32,500 nt of DNA. Source: Chondrilla cf. caribensis (Eukaryota; Porifera; Demospongiae; Chondrillida; Chondrillidae). Location of the stretch: the NCBI GenBank assembly GCA_964020155.1, contig OZ026555.1:1742515-1775014 (forward strand), written 5' to 3'. Position numbers and translations under genes: made by a program. Below, one piece after another: positions 21,315 to 32,200 of the stretch; position 1 is the stretch's first letter, and each line of letters opens with the position of its first letter. Under the pieces are notes generated by a model. It saw only the letters and a list, made by a program, of their open reading frames with translations. It had not been told where the DNA came from and did no database searches.

Positions 21315-22915
21315 ACACACACCACTGATCTAACCTCTCTTCCATCCGTCACATCTATCTTGTTGCCCACTATAACAATGGGAGAGTGCGTGCTGTAAAC
21401 ATCTGTAACCTCGAGTCTTATCGTCTCAAACCACATGTTCAGGTTACTAAACGATGTTCGATTCGTGACGTCAAACACAATCACACCGGCCTGAGCTCCA
21501 CGATAAAACACTCTAACCATTGACCGATATCGTTCCTGTCCAGCTGTGTCCCATATCTAGGCATATCAGACACATGTATATACGTACATACAATCACAGA
21601 ATTGTCAGCACAGTACAAACATACTGCAATAATACCACATACTGGGCTTTACACTACCCACTCCTTGTTAGTATATTTCAATCACATACAGTAGAAACTT
21701 ATTGAAAGACATTTTTGTTAAGAAAATTTTATGTTATTCAGTATTATGATTTGCTTTTTTCTACATGCATAGCACAGTGCAGTAAATACTCGTTAATCTG
21801 CCGCAATTGATTTTTGAAAAATTTGGTCGATTAATGATGTGGCGGATTAACCGGATAGTCATCGATACTTGTAAATTATATTGGTACTGTACTGGGAAAT
21901 TGTGGCAATTTAAAAGGTTTGGAGGATAAAGTGGTGGATTAACGAGAATTCACTGTAATTTGTCTTAAGGGTACTTGTCTTATTGAGGTTCTGCTGGACG
22001 ACCTGTATTGCATAGTAAACTGTTCCACAAGGTACACACAACTTGGGCACACAATAGAATCCCTATGATTACATTCATAGCCATCCTTTGACACTATGCA
22101 TACTCTGCACAGAATGTGCAGAGTATGCAGAATGTGGAATGTGAAATGTGAAAAATGTGGAAGGTGACACTTGAAAACGTAAAATAGCAGACTACAGCAG
22201 TGATAGAGATGGAGATGTGATGAGAACTTGAGGATCTATCAAGCTGAAGAATTTCATAGACAGATCGAGGTCAACAATTGAGAAAGAACAAATGCTATGT
22301 ACAATGTGGATTTCGACCAGCTGCTTAAGACAGTGAGGCGATTTAAATCGACTGCTCTGATTCAGCATCATTATTTCATGCGAGTGGTAGTGATTGTGAT
22401 TTGAACTTCGATTTTGAACAACGGTAAAGGTGTTATAACTAGAGGATTTCCTGCAGTAGATCCCTAACAATTCGAGCCATTTAGACTGCACTGTGGTTTG
22501 GTATATATGCTGGATTATTGGGGCAAACGCGACTCAAACCATAGACTCTACACCCTCTTAAACACTTGAATATCTGAGAACGAGCGAGGTAGACCAGGGC
22601 CGAACTGCACGGATTGCAATACCAAGAATCGCTCACTCACTTGCAGCGTGACAGACCTGCCGTCCACCTTCATCGCCTTGATTGTGAAATCCGTGCCTAT
22701 GGTCGGCATCGTGTCAACTTCGCAATTATCCTTGCTGAATCGGTTGACAATCATGGTTTTACCAACACTGCAAGAATAGCGAATGAACATAGCATTCGAC
22801 AGAAGTTTATTTTCATGATAATGGACATAAAACATATCACTTCGGTTTCTTACTTGCTGTCGCCAACTACAAGGATTTTCGCGAATATTTTCTGCGGCTC
22901 TTCACTTTCGGCCAT
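20512..22915 (-). CDS. Rab-family small GTPase C (Rab7/Rab9-like)
   Basis: Four exons (22915-22854, 22767-22641, 21556-21335, 20739-20512) give 212 residues. Motifs: P-loop GDSNVGKT, PTIGTDF in switch I, WDTAGQE, NKID (128-131) and ETSAR, with Arg in place of the usual Lys. FYRGAQAGVIVFDVTN and EEWCRRNGDLLYFETSAR are shared with the sister genes. The C-terminus is KCLCQ: the last four residues CLCQ look like a CaaX box instead of the terminal CxC of A, B and D, although a CxC is still present one residue in. Intron 3 is dominated by a CA/TG microsatellite of more than 400 bp that begins close to the 5' splice site. Confidence 0.9.
20890..21323. repeat. Long CA microsatellite in intron 3 of Rab C
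   Basis: CA repeats of more than 400 bp are broken by cagacaca, catacaca and caatcaca units that themselves recur (20980-21010 resembles 21150-21190; 21070-21090 resembles 21100-21120). An aacttgtccaatgcacac segment at about 21221 and catgcacgca after it are also found in intron 3 of Rab D. Confidence 0.95.
21780..21955. mobile_element. TA-type MITE with CTCGTTAATC ends, copy 1
   Basis: The left end cagtaaatactcgttaatctgcc and right end ggtggattaacgagaattcactg are imperfect inverted repeats. The interior (gatacttgtaaattatattggtact, a run split here only by small changes) matches 27686-27870. TA follows the right end. It is a Tc1/mariner/pogo-like non-autonomous element in intron 2 of Rab C. 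Confidence 0.7.
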
Positions 22916-23455
22916 TTTGGTACAGTAGTCAGGTCACGCGGACCATTACGGATAATTATGGAGATCCTTGCACATGTGCTCCTACTAATGTCATTAAAAT
23001 TCGACACTAATTAAAATTCACGTTGCCTCCACACGCGAGAAATGTAGTACACAACTAGATCCTTCCACATAAACAGAGACAGCGCAGCTGCCTAATCAGC
23101 AAAGGTTGTCGCTATTTAAGCCATTGCTATTTGATGCAATGTTTATGCACCCACTAACACTAGTGTAGTCAGTCTTGCATAGCCCAGACCCATTCCCGCC
23201 TCCAATTTTAAATTGGGACATGTACTGCATCGAGAAATTCCAGCCGGGACAAAGTCCCATGTAATTCAAAGTTGGAGGTGGGAATGGGTCTGGGCTATGT
23301 GAGACTATAGCGTAGTAGGTTGGGGGGAATTATCCAGTGATTATTGTTTATCAACCTATAGCATCTGTTACCATAGAAACAGTACTATTATACACCAATT
23401 TTATAATGTATAAAGTGCTAGCAACAGTATAAAGAGTTAGCAGCGGATGCTATAC
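22916..23455. mobile_element. Rab C-Rab D spacer with a fold-back element at 23171-23306
   Basis: At 23171-23306 the arms catagcccagacccattccc and gggaatgggtctgggctatg are exact inverted copies. The similarity extends outward to agtctYRcatagcc and inward to tccaattt...aaagttgga. The loop includes a second, smaller inverted pair (gggacatgta and catgtaattc). It has no coding capacity and looks like a fold-back MITE. The remaining spacer shows nothing recognisable. Confidence 0.7.
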
Positions 23456-23586
23456 TGGTTAAGACATGGACACTCGGGCAGTATGTGATGGTGATGTGAT
23501 GATGTGGCAGTATATGATACGTAAAATACACTTGCCCTTGGGACTCAGTATTATGTCATACTGCCCTCGTGCCCATGTCTTAACCA
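23456..23586. mobile_element. Complete MITE, TGGTTAAGACATGG family
   Basis: The terminal inverted repeats tggttaagacatgg (left) and ccatgtcttaacca (right) are exact over 14 bases and continue as cactcgggcagtat against atactgccctcgtg. Total length is about 131 bp with no ORF. Truncated relatives lie at 1307-1398 and about 12551-12597. Confidence 0.8.
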
Positions 23587-23940
23587 CTAATATGTGAGTG
23601 GATATGAGAAAAGGGGTACACATATTATATCCTTTGTAGTGTCTCTGGCCCTGCAAACAATCTGATATATAGGAATGTGCAAGGTAAAGAATTCACACTC
23701 TGACAGGCAAAATAAGGAATATAAGAATATGAAAATATTTCTCAATATCATTTGCATTACTCCAAGATGTTGACACAAACAAAGTTGTTTCATCTTATGA
23801 AATAATTCCATAAAGTTGCCTTTAAAGATAATTAAACTAGAAAAAAGAAAAGATAGATGTATACACATGTATACTTTGTCAATGTCAAATTAAAAATTTT
23901 ACATTATTCTTCACTGCAATAGATAATCAGTATTATCTTA

Positions 23941-25126
23941 TCAGCATGAACAGTTACTTCGTGTCGGCTCATCTACAAGCTCTATCCGATTGCTGCTCGA
24001 GTTTGCCTCTTGAGAGGCGCGACTCTCTGCCTTGATCACCTCCTTTGCTACGCCGAGGAAAGCCTCGTCAATGTTAGTGTTGTTCCTAGCACTTGTCTCA
24101 AAGTAGAGGAGATTCCCGTTGCTCCGGCACCACTCTTCCGCCTTTTCACGCTTCACCTGCATGCATACAATATACAAATACAACATGGAAGATTGTCTGT
24201 ATTACACAAATGGTAGTATGATGTTCTCTCATATACTGTAGACCCTCGCCAATGTACGTAGTGTTGGGTGGTATCCAAGATCTCACACACTATAATTGTC
24301 TGCTGTGAACATTGCATTACATTAACATTACTGGGTGCCTTGTGAAGTAGCCTCTGGCTAAAGGCCTTCCCAGTTTAAACAAGTTTCTATAACCATAACC
24401 ATCATGATTATTCAATAGTAGACAGTGACAGTGTTGTCACTATCAAAAGTTGGAAGTAGTTTCTAACTAGCAACAAATAATCTTTTACACAACTTTCATC
24501 AACTCACATTAGACGTACCATGTGGCTGAAACCTTGGATGGGCACTATACTAGCTGATAATCGTGTTCAAACAGTACGACACGATAATAGTCCGGGTCAA
24601 ATATCACAATTGTTGCAATCATTCAATATTGCCTGATGCTACACCAATCCGACAGGCTTAGACACACAATACCTTAGACAATATAGTTTGGACTACTGAA
24701 TGCACACTTTAAAGATTAGTTTTCAATAGACCAATACATGACAATGGGATTGTGAAAGTGTATCAAATCACGGTACAGTACCAAAGGATAAACAACTACG
24801 TGGCCAAGACAGCAACCTGTATTTTACCAACTATTACAGTGGAACCTCTCTATAAAGGACATGTTGGGATCATAATTTTAGTCCTTATTACAGAGGTTTC
24901 CACATTTCAGAGGTTTGTAATAGAGAGGTTCCAGTGTATTCTCACATATAGTTTTCTTGTGGATCGGCATGGTAGTGATAATGGAGGACAACTTGTTTGG
25001 ATTAGTACAGGTCCACTGCATACATACATGTCATACTGATGACAGTACAGTGCATAAATGCAGGACTTGATTGACATGTGCATACAGGCAAACTTGTCCA
25101 ACGCACACACACACACATGCACGCAT

Positions 25127-25190
<64 letters not shown>

Positions 25191-25191
25191 A

Positions 25192-25254
<63 letters not shown>

Positions 25255-27268
25255 CAATCTCACCTCTCTTCCATCCTCCACATCTAACTTGTTCCCTACT
25301 ATCACAAATGGAATGTGTACATTAGAATTGTCTGTAATCTCACTCTTCATGGTATCCAACCAGTTTTTCAGGTGAAAGAACGACTCTTGATTGGTGAGGT
25401 CAAACACGATCAGACCAGCCTGAGCTCCACGATAAAACACAGTAGTCATTGTACGATATCGTTCCTGTCCAGCTGTGTCCCATATCTAAAGATATGGATT
25501 AGACATATTATACATTAAATATGTTAAAGTTGCATATGGATATATGCCGCTGTGATTCAACACCGTGGCTATACTGTAGAGGTGGTGGAATGGTTGGGTA
25601 AAATCTCCCCTATGCAGGTGGCTTATGGCGAGTTTGTGCCAAAATTAGTGCAAAGTTAACGTTCCACTATTTTTCAACCCAAGGGGAGTGGGGTGAGGTT
25701 TATGGGTGCATAAGCACAATCTTGCCTCTACCTGGATATATTCTACAAGGTTTTGTTAGCCCATTCAGTCAAAACACAGTTTAGTGAAGAGCACAAAACA
25801 GGAATTGCAAAATGAAAATTGCTTTGAAGAAACCAAAAACTGTGAAGACAATAGTCACTGTACTTCACAAACACCAAATTGGTCCCTCAGCTGAAACTTC
25901 AATATTATTGAAACCTCCTCAATGGTACAGAGGGGTGACAATTAACACACATAACAGTCTTCACAACAACCTAAAGGTCAATGATCTCAATGGAATAACT
26001 TGACATCACATGACAGACTGTCTATTATCTAAACTGTAAACATCTACAATACTATAACAAACAGCACTCCAGCTAATGTGCTCCCAGACCCTCCAGAATT
26101 TTATACAATGGACAAATTGATTACTCAGCTGAATCTTCAATTGACCAATCCTCATTGTAGATGCATTCGGGTGACAATAACACACATAACAGTTTTCACA
26201 ACAATCTAAAGGTCAATGATCTTGACATCACATGACAGACTGCCTATCAACTTGACTGTAACAGCACCCCAGCTAATGGTACTCCAACCATCACTAGCAG
26301 TCATGGATGTGGATACCTGCATGGGGATCTACAGTACACTGTGCTTCATACCAGTTACCCCCTATACACACAAGTCTTGTCTATGCAAATTCAACACAAA
26401 CACCTCTGTATATAACAATAGGGCTTCCCCCCACACATAACACTTGTCTTGAACAAAGTGAATACAACTTCAACACCTCGTACATATCAGCTGTCCTCCC
26501 CCACACCACAACATACATATTATTATCATACAGATATCATATCACACAGAGCCTCTAACATGATTTTATCACTGGATACAATGTACAGTTAACAGTCCTC
26601 CAAAAATCAAGAGCTGACTGCTAATATGTACAGTGAGGAAGGAGGCCTCTCTAGAACTGCAGTGCAGTCCGACTAAAAGATCACATCAGAAAGATCCCTC
26701 AGTTATAGGACCACCCTATCTTCAAAACCAAATTACCATAATCATATGCTTCCACAATCAGCAGTTTATGATACTAGGACCACCTCTCACGCTTGAGACC
26801 ACAGGATTGTGGCTTAGTCCAAAACATGAGGCTCAGAACAAGCTACATACTTCAGTCATACAGAGACCGGACAGCTGTAGTCGGAACAGGTTGGTGCTCT
26901 CTCAACCGTGTCAGAAAACTAGCATTCAAGTCGATTTGAAAAACTGCACAGATACGACGCAGAATCGCCCACTCACTTGTAACGTCACAGATCTGTTCTC
27001 AACCTCTATAGTTTTGAGGGTGAAATCTGTCCCCACAGTGGCTTTGGTGTCCACTCTGTAGCTGCCCTTACTGTAGCGGTTGACGATACACGTCTTGCCG
27101 GTGCTGCAGGTGACGGGAAGGAGTAAACGGGGTACGGGCGGTATTCAAAATCAGTCTCTTCTCAAGAAACATGCAAATAAAATATGATAATGCAGATGCT
27201 CACCCGCTATCGCCAACGACTAATATTTTGGCAAACAACTTCGGAGGATCCTTGGTTTCGGCGGCCAT
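23941..27268 (-). CDS. Rab-family small GTPase D (Rab7/Rab9-like)
   Basis: Four exons (27268-27204, 27103-26977, 25485-25264, 24156-23941) give 209 residues. Motifs: P-loop GDSGTGKT (19-26), ATVGTDF in switch I, WDTAGQE, NKLD (129-132) and ETSAR. It ends NCSC, a CxC signal for double geranylgeranylation. The start MAAETKDPPKLFAKILVVGD parallels Rab B (MAAETKELPNLLAKIVVVGD). Exon 2 and the adjoining intron sequence closely match Rab B, so B and D are the closest pair in that part. Intron 3 has a TG tract (in the sense strand) next to its 5' splice site, and intron 2 holds a separate tandem duplication. A role in endosomal or lysosomal traffic is inferred from family. Confidence 0.9.
24838..24936. 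mobile_element. MITE with CAGTGGAACCTCTCTAT ends, TA target duplication
   Basis: It is bounded by cagtggaacctctctata and tagagaggttccagtg with TA on both sides (24836-24837, 24937-24938). It is a shorter relative of 14516-14690 and lies in intron 3 of Rab D. Confidence 0.75.
25103..25252. repeat. CA microsatellite in intron 3 of Rab D
   Basis: About 150 bp of CA repeats with catgcacgcatgc and acgcgc interruptions. The left flank aacttgtccaacgcacac is shared with the tract in Rab C. It begins about 10 nt inside the intron, beside the 5' splice site of exon 3. Confidence 0.95.
25875..26285. repeat. Imperfect tandem duplication in intron 2 of Rab D
   Basis: About 25875-26080 and 26115-26285 share ordered blocks: ctcagctgaa, gggtgacaat, acacacataacag, ctaaaggtcaatgatct, gacatcacatgacagactg and ccagctaatg. 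The period is about 230 bp. Confidence 0.8.
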
Positions 27269-28531
27269 TTCCAGTCATGTGATCCGAATGGTAAGGAAAT
27301 TCCCCCATAATCACATGATTTTCACGTGTAATATGAATAGGCTTACAAGTAGCTACCTACGCATTATATGGTATATTTATAGCAAGCACGCGTGCGTGAC
27401 CAGGGACATTTCGTAATGATATTACTCGTCACATACCAGCTCATTTGTGCACACATGCATACCATAATTTATAAGTTTCTATCACGTGAATCTATAGGCA
27501 CAGCAGACCATACAGTCTGTTTGGATAGTGTACCTTTGATATTCAGTGAAGTCAAGTAAAACTTGCCCGAAATTGTATGTGCATCCATCGGTTTCCTTCA
27601 CGGAGTATATCTTGTATACAGACCTTCAATGGTATAGCCACGAAACTAATAGTATAGTAATTGATAAATTTCATTTCGATACGTACAATGAATACTCGTT
27701 AATCTGCCGCAATTCGTTTTCAAAAAATATGGTGGATTATATTTAACAAGTTTGGCAGATCAACTGGATATTCATTGGTACTTGTACATTATATTGGTAC
27801 TGGGATATTGCGGCATATTAAAAGGTTTGGTGGATAAAGCGGTACGTCGTGGATTAATGAGAATTCACTGTACACCCTGGAGATCCTACTATAATATTAT
27901 ATACCAGAGATTAGCTGTATAACAACATACACCACTATATGCATATACTGCAGGTATAATACTGGTTACATAATACCTGCTAATATGTATATTATATGTG
28001 CATATTGCTGACAATGTGTATACTTTGTAAATATTCTGTACATACTGCTATTATTATACAAATACGATATAATATGTATGGTTCATAGTGTATACTACTA
28101 ATATTGTGTATATACTGCTAATATTAATATTATACAAATACTATATGTACTGTTCATAGTGTATACTACTAGTATTCTGTATATATAATATTATATACAG
28201 CCACATTGCTAGTATATACATGCATACATAGAATTAACACACATTCATAGCTAATTCCGTCATACATGCGTACTCATACCATTAATCAAAAAGTGACAGT
28301 ATATTGCCTACCTACAGTACAAGCAGTGCTGAAAGCATGAATCAACACTGTAAAGTAAATACAATTACTAACATATAATATTATTGTAGTACGTACGTAC
28401 CTTGGTGAGGAGTTATAAGTGTATTATAACAAAAACATTATTAATATGCGCGTGCTATAATGTGATAATGAATACTTCTAAAACAAGTAACAAACATGAC
28501 ATCATTATTGTTATTATATATATGTAAGCAG
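27269..28531. other. Spacer between Rab D and Rab7, with a TA-type MITE and an AT-rich tandem repeat
   Basis: A second copy of the CTCGTTAATC-type MITE lies at 27686-27870, flanked by TA on both sides. At about 28044-28183 a unit of about 70 bp (tactgctatt...attatacaaata...gttcatagtgtatactact) is repeated twice. The rest is AT-rich without recognised genes. Confidence 0.65.
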
Positions 28532-29227
28532 TCATCTCTTGCCACAACACCCTCCCCCCGAGCTACTCTGAGAACCAGTGTTATTCAAGTCGATGACTTG
28601 CTCGTTGTCAATTTTCAGTGGTTCTTGTTCCTTTGCCAAAGCTCTCCTTGAAGCAGCCAAGAAAGCAGTTTCGACGTTGATTGCTTCCTTGGCACTGGTC
28701 TCAAAGTAAGGGATGTCTCCTTTACTGGCACACCAGGTTCTAGCCTTGGGTTCAGGGACCTGCATTGGGTGTGGTCGGGCAATACACAAACCCAGTAGCT
28801 GAGAGCATTGTATTATTTCTTTTACACCTCATTAATATGCAGTTACCATGGTGATAATAAGATTCATAAATTCATAGTGAAAGTGTTAGGGATACATAGT
28901 ATAATAATTACAATATGTGGTAATCCTCTTTGAGTCAACAAGAGACTATGAAGAGAGATGATCTAAGGTAGTTCAACATCCACCTACGTACAAACGTACC
29001 TGTCTTTGGCCTTGGTTAGCCAAATCAATCTTGTTACCTATCAGTACAAATGGAAAGTTCTCTGGATCGTCCGGACTGGTCTGAATGAGGAAGTCGTCTC
29101 TCCACCTGTCCAGCCCCTGGAAGGACTTCATGTTGGTCAAATCAAAAACAAGTATACAAGCATCGGCACCGCGGTAGAAGGCAACCCCGAGGCTTTGATA
29201 GCGTTCTTGTCCAGCTGTGTCCCATAC
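28532..29227 (-). CDS. RAB7: Rab7 GTPase, last two exons (5' part not in window)
   Basis: The exons 29227-29000 (76 codons) and 28759-28532 (75 codons plus stop) are in phase. The first starts at [20 protein letters not shown], contains [20 protein letters not shown] and has NKID. The second has [20 protein letters not shown], then [10 protein letters not shown], and ends GGGCCGKR. These are the hallmark segments of Rab7, the late-endosome and lysosome Rab. The C-terminal double Cys followed by GKR differs from the CxC end usual for Rab7. Both visible introns sit where introns 2 and 3 of Rab A-D sit. The P-loop exon was not found between 29228 and 32500, so it must lie beyond the window or in an unrecognised form. 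Confidence 0.85.
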
Positions 29228-32200
29228 CTGAAGGTGGGTGAGTGGGAGAGTCAGTGAGTGAGGGAGTAAGGATGTGAGGGGTGTGTTAGGGGACAATGAA
29301 TGAGTGAGGAAGTTAGGATGTGAAAGCTGTGTAATAGGCAGTGATGGAGACAGTCGATACAGTGAACCCATTTGAAACAAACTCTCCTAATCCAAAATTA
29401 CGATCTATACCTCAGCTTTTTCTATTTGTGACACCCACCACAATGGTAGACAATGTTATGATAACATAATAAGAATGAGGTCTTTCAGAGTATTGCTAAG
29501 CGGAGTCAACTGTAAGAGTATGTGTCAGTGAATGAGTGAGAGAATACTGGAGTAAGATGTGGGATATGTATATACACTCAAGAATGTGTGCAGGAATATA
29601 TTAACCATATGAAGGCTCACACTTGCCTGCAACTACGTATGTACATATGCATGCACGACAGGTCACTCTACTGTTGTGCTATACAACTAGTCGATCACAG
29701 TTGAGCTGCTGTACCATTGGAAAGTGCAAATATTTGGACGTACGTACCAAACACATCACAAACGAATGAAAACTGAAATGGCAAAGTTGAACTGTGCTTA
29801 TCTACACAAAAATTACACTGATATATACGTACATTTGTAGTAAAATAATAGTTCAAATTTCACATTGACAGATGCGCTTGACAGCAAGAGGGTGAGTGGG
29901 AAAGACAGTGAACAAAAGGGGAGGAGCAAAAGAGTGTGGAAAATTCCAACATACTGTACAGAACACATTTAATGTCTGACAGATTGACGCTATTTGCAAG
30001 AAGTATGAAATGAGAAATCTCAAGGGATATCCAACCACCAGATGTTGTAGTAGTGTAGGTTGGCATTGAGTGAACTCACACAGTCACTTGGGTAACTACT
30101 TCTAGCACTAGTGAGGTAATTAATATGCTGACTAGGTGGTTGATTAATATGCTGACATCATAGTTAAGTGCTACCTATGTGGCTGATTAATATGCTGATA
30201 CCACATGAATTGCACAGAAGCTTACACACACTTGCATTTTGTAGCACATAAACACATTAACATTAAAATTCTGACATCATCAAGTATCCCAAAATAGGCA
30301 CAAAGGTAGAGTTTCGACTATCTCCTATTGTTCCCAGGTGCACATTAATTTTGATAGGGGCCATTAGCCAGTTATGACAACAGGCACACTGACCTGCCAG
30401 CCTACACATAGGTCAGAGACACCAGAGCATTAAGAGTGACAGAGGTGACCTTTCTGCTGCAGATAATGCACTGACATGCAATCACACATGCCTTATTGGC
30501 TGAGTGTGAGCTAGTCAGGAATCCATGCTAATCTACAATCCCACAAAGGAATTCACACACATACACACTAAACACACACAGACACACACAGACATACACA
30601 CGCAACTCACACCAGAGAAATTTGGTAGGTAAGTACTGCATACATATACATACACACATGCATAGTGTATATATGTATGCATAGTCTCCAAGTGTGAGGT
30701 CCACTGAACAGTACAGGAATTCACATATGAAGTATGTATGAGGAATACATCTGTACAGCACAAGTGTGGACCAAGGGTGGAACACTATTCAGAAAGGACT
30801 GAAAAAACACTGAGGAATACTCTCACAGCTTTCCCTGAAAAGCTGCTCTTCTAATTATGATTTTTTTTCAACCACAGGTCTCGTGGATGATAAATTTATC
30901 CTTCAAGATCATAGCAAAAAGGAGGGTCTATGTGCGACTGTGAAGGTACAACATCATAGGTAGCAGCCACCTTTCTCAATGAAATGTAATGAGGACTTGT
31001 TTGAGGATTGTCTTGTCTCCAACGACTGATAATCCATGGCTCCATTGTCCTGTACACCCCTCACCAGCCCTCCCACTTTATGTTAGCGAGGAACAAAATC
31101 AAAACTCCACATCAGAAAAATCAGTGAAACTATGTGTCTTGGGGAATCAGCCAACCATTCCCACAAAGCATGCGAACATGTACATGCAGAATGTATGGTA
31201 CTACGTATGTATGCATGTTTGTGCAGCACATACAGGGCTTTCCACAACGTGTTAACCCAATAATGTACTGTAGCCCAGAAAACATTTTTTTCACTTGAAA
31301 ATTATTCCCACTTTCAAGATACAACAGTGCAAGAGCTACATCCTCAAACAAAAGTGAGGAAAATGATCATTAAACTGTCGAGGTCCTTGTTTGGCTTCTG
31401 TCACATCATCTAAGGGTACAATGCCATTCATGTTGGCTGGCTAAAGCCACAGTAAGGCACGTCTTAAGTAACCACTGCCCTTACAGTATAGCTGGCTCCT
31501 CCTAGAGTGACCTCATCATTGTAGCCTAATGTGACAAGATCACAGTTGCTAAGAGACTACCTAAAATGGGAGGTGGTACACACTGTACTTAGGCATGGAC
31601 ATACAGACACCTGTGTGTACACTGGGCAGACATCGTAACTGCCTGCATGTGCACTTGAATAACATGCACCACACATACACCACACATGCACCACATATGC
31701 ACCACACATATACCACACATGTGCTGCTGGAGTGTTTGGTAGCAGGCTTCCTACAATACAAACATTCACACATATGCTTATATGCAGTATTATACATACT
31801 GTACAACTGTCCTATTGCACTGGCTAATGCAGTCAAGTGGCTAGAAGTTAGTCCAGTCTGACATAAATTCCCATTAGTACACACAAATTGAAGTCTCCAA
31901 AATACACTTAACTCATTGCACTTACACACACACACGTAAGAACAGCATAATGATGTAACACAAGACAGGGTCATACATCATCACTACCCGGTAGTTCACT
32001 TGGAAACTACAACTCAATAGCCAAGGTTTTCAGGCAACCAGTGGCAGTTACAACACAAACCAGATTGACTTTGAGGGAACAGCGAGAGAGGATCACTTAA
32101 TGAGGCTACAAATCATTTACATTTGAATCACCAAAGAGAGTACATATGTACACGTATGTGGGATCACGAAGTTACACAGTCAGAGGCAGCATTCTATATC

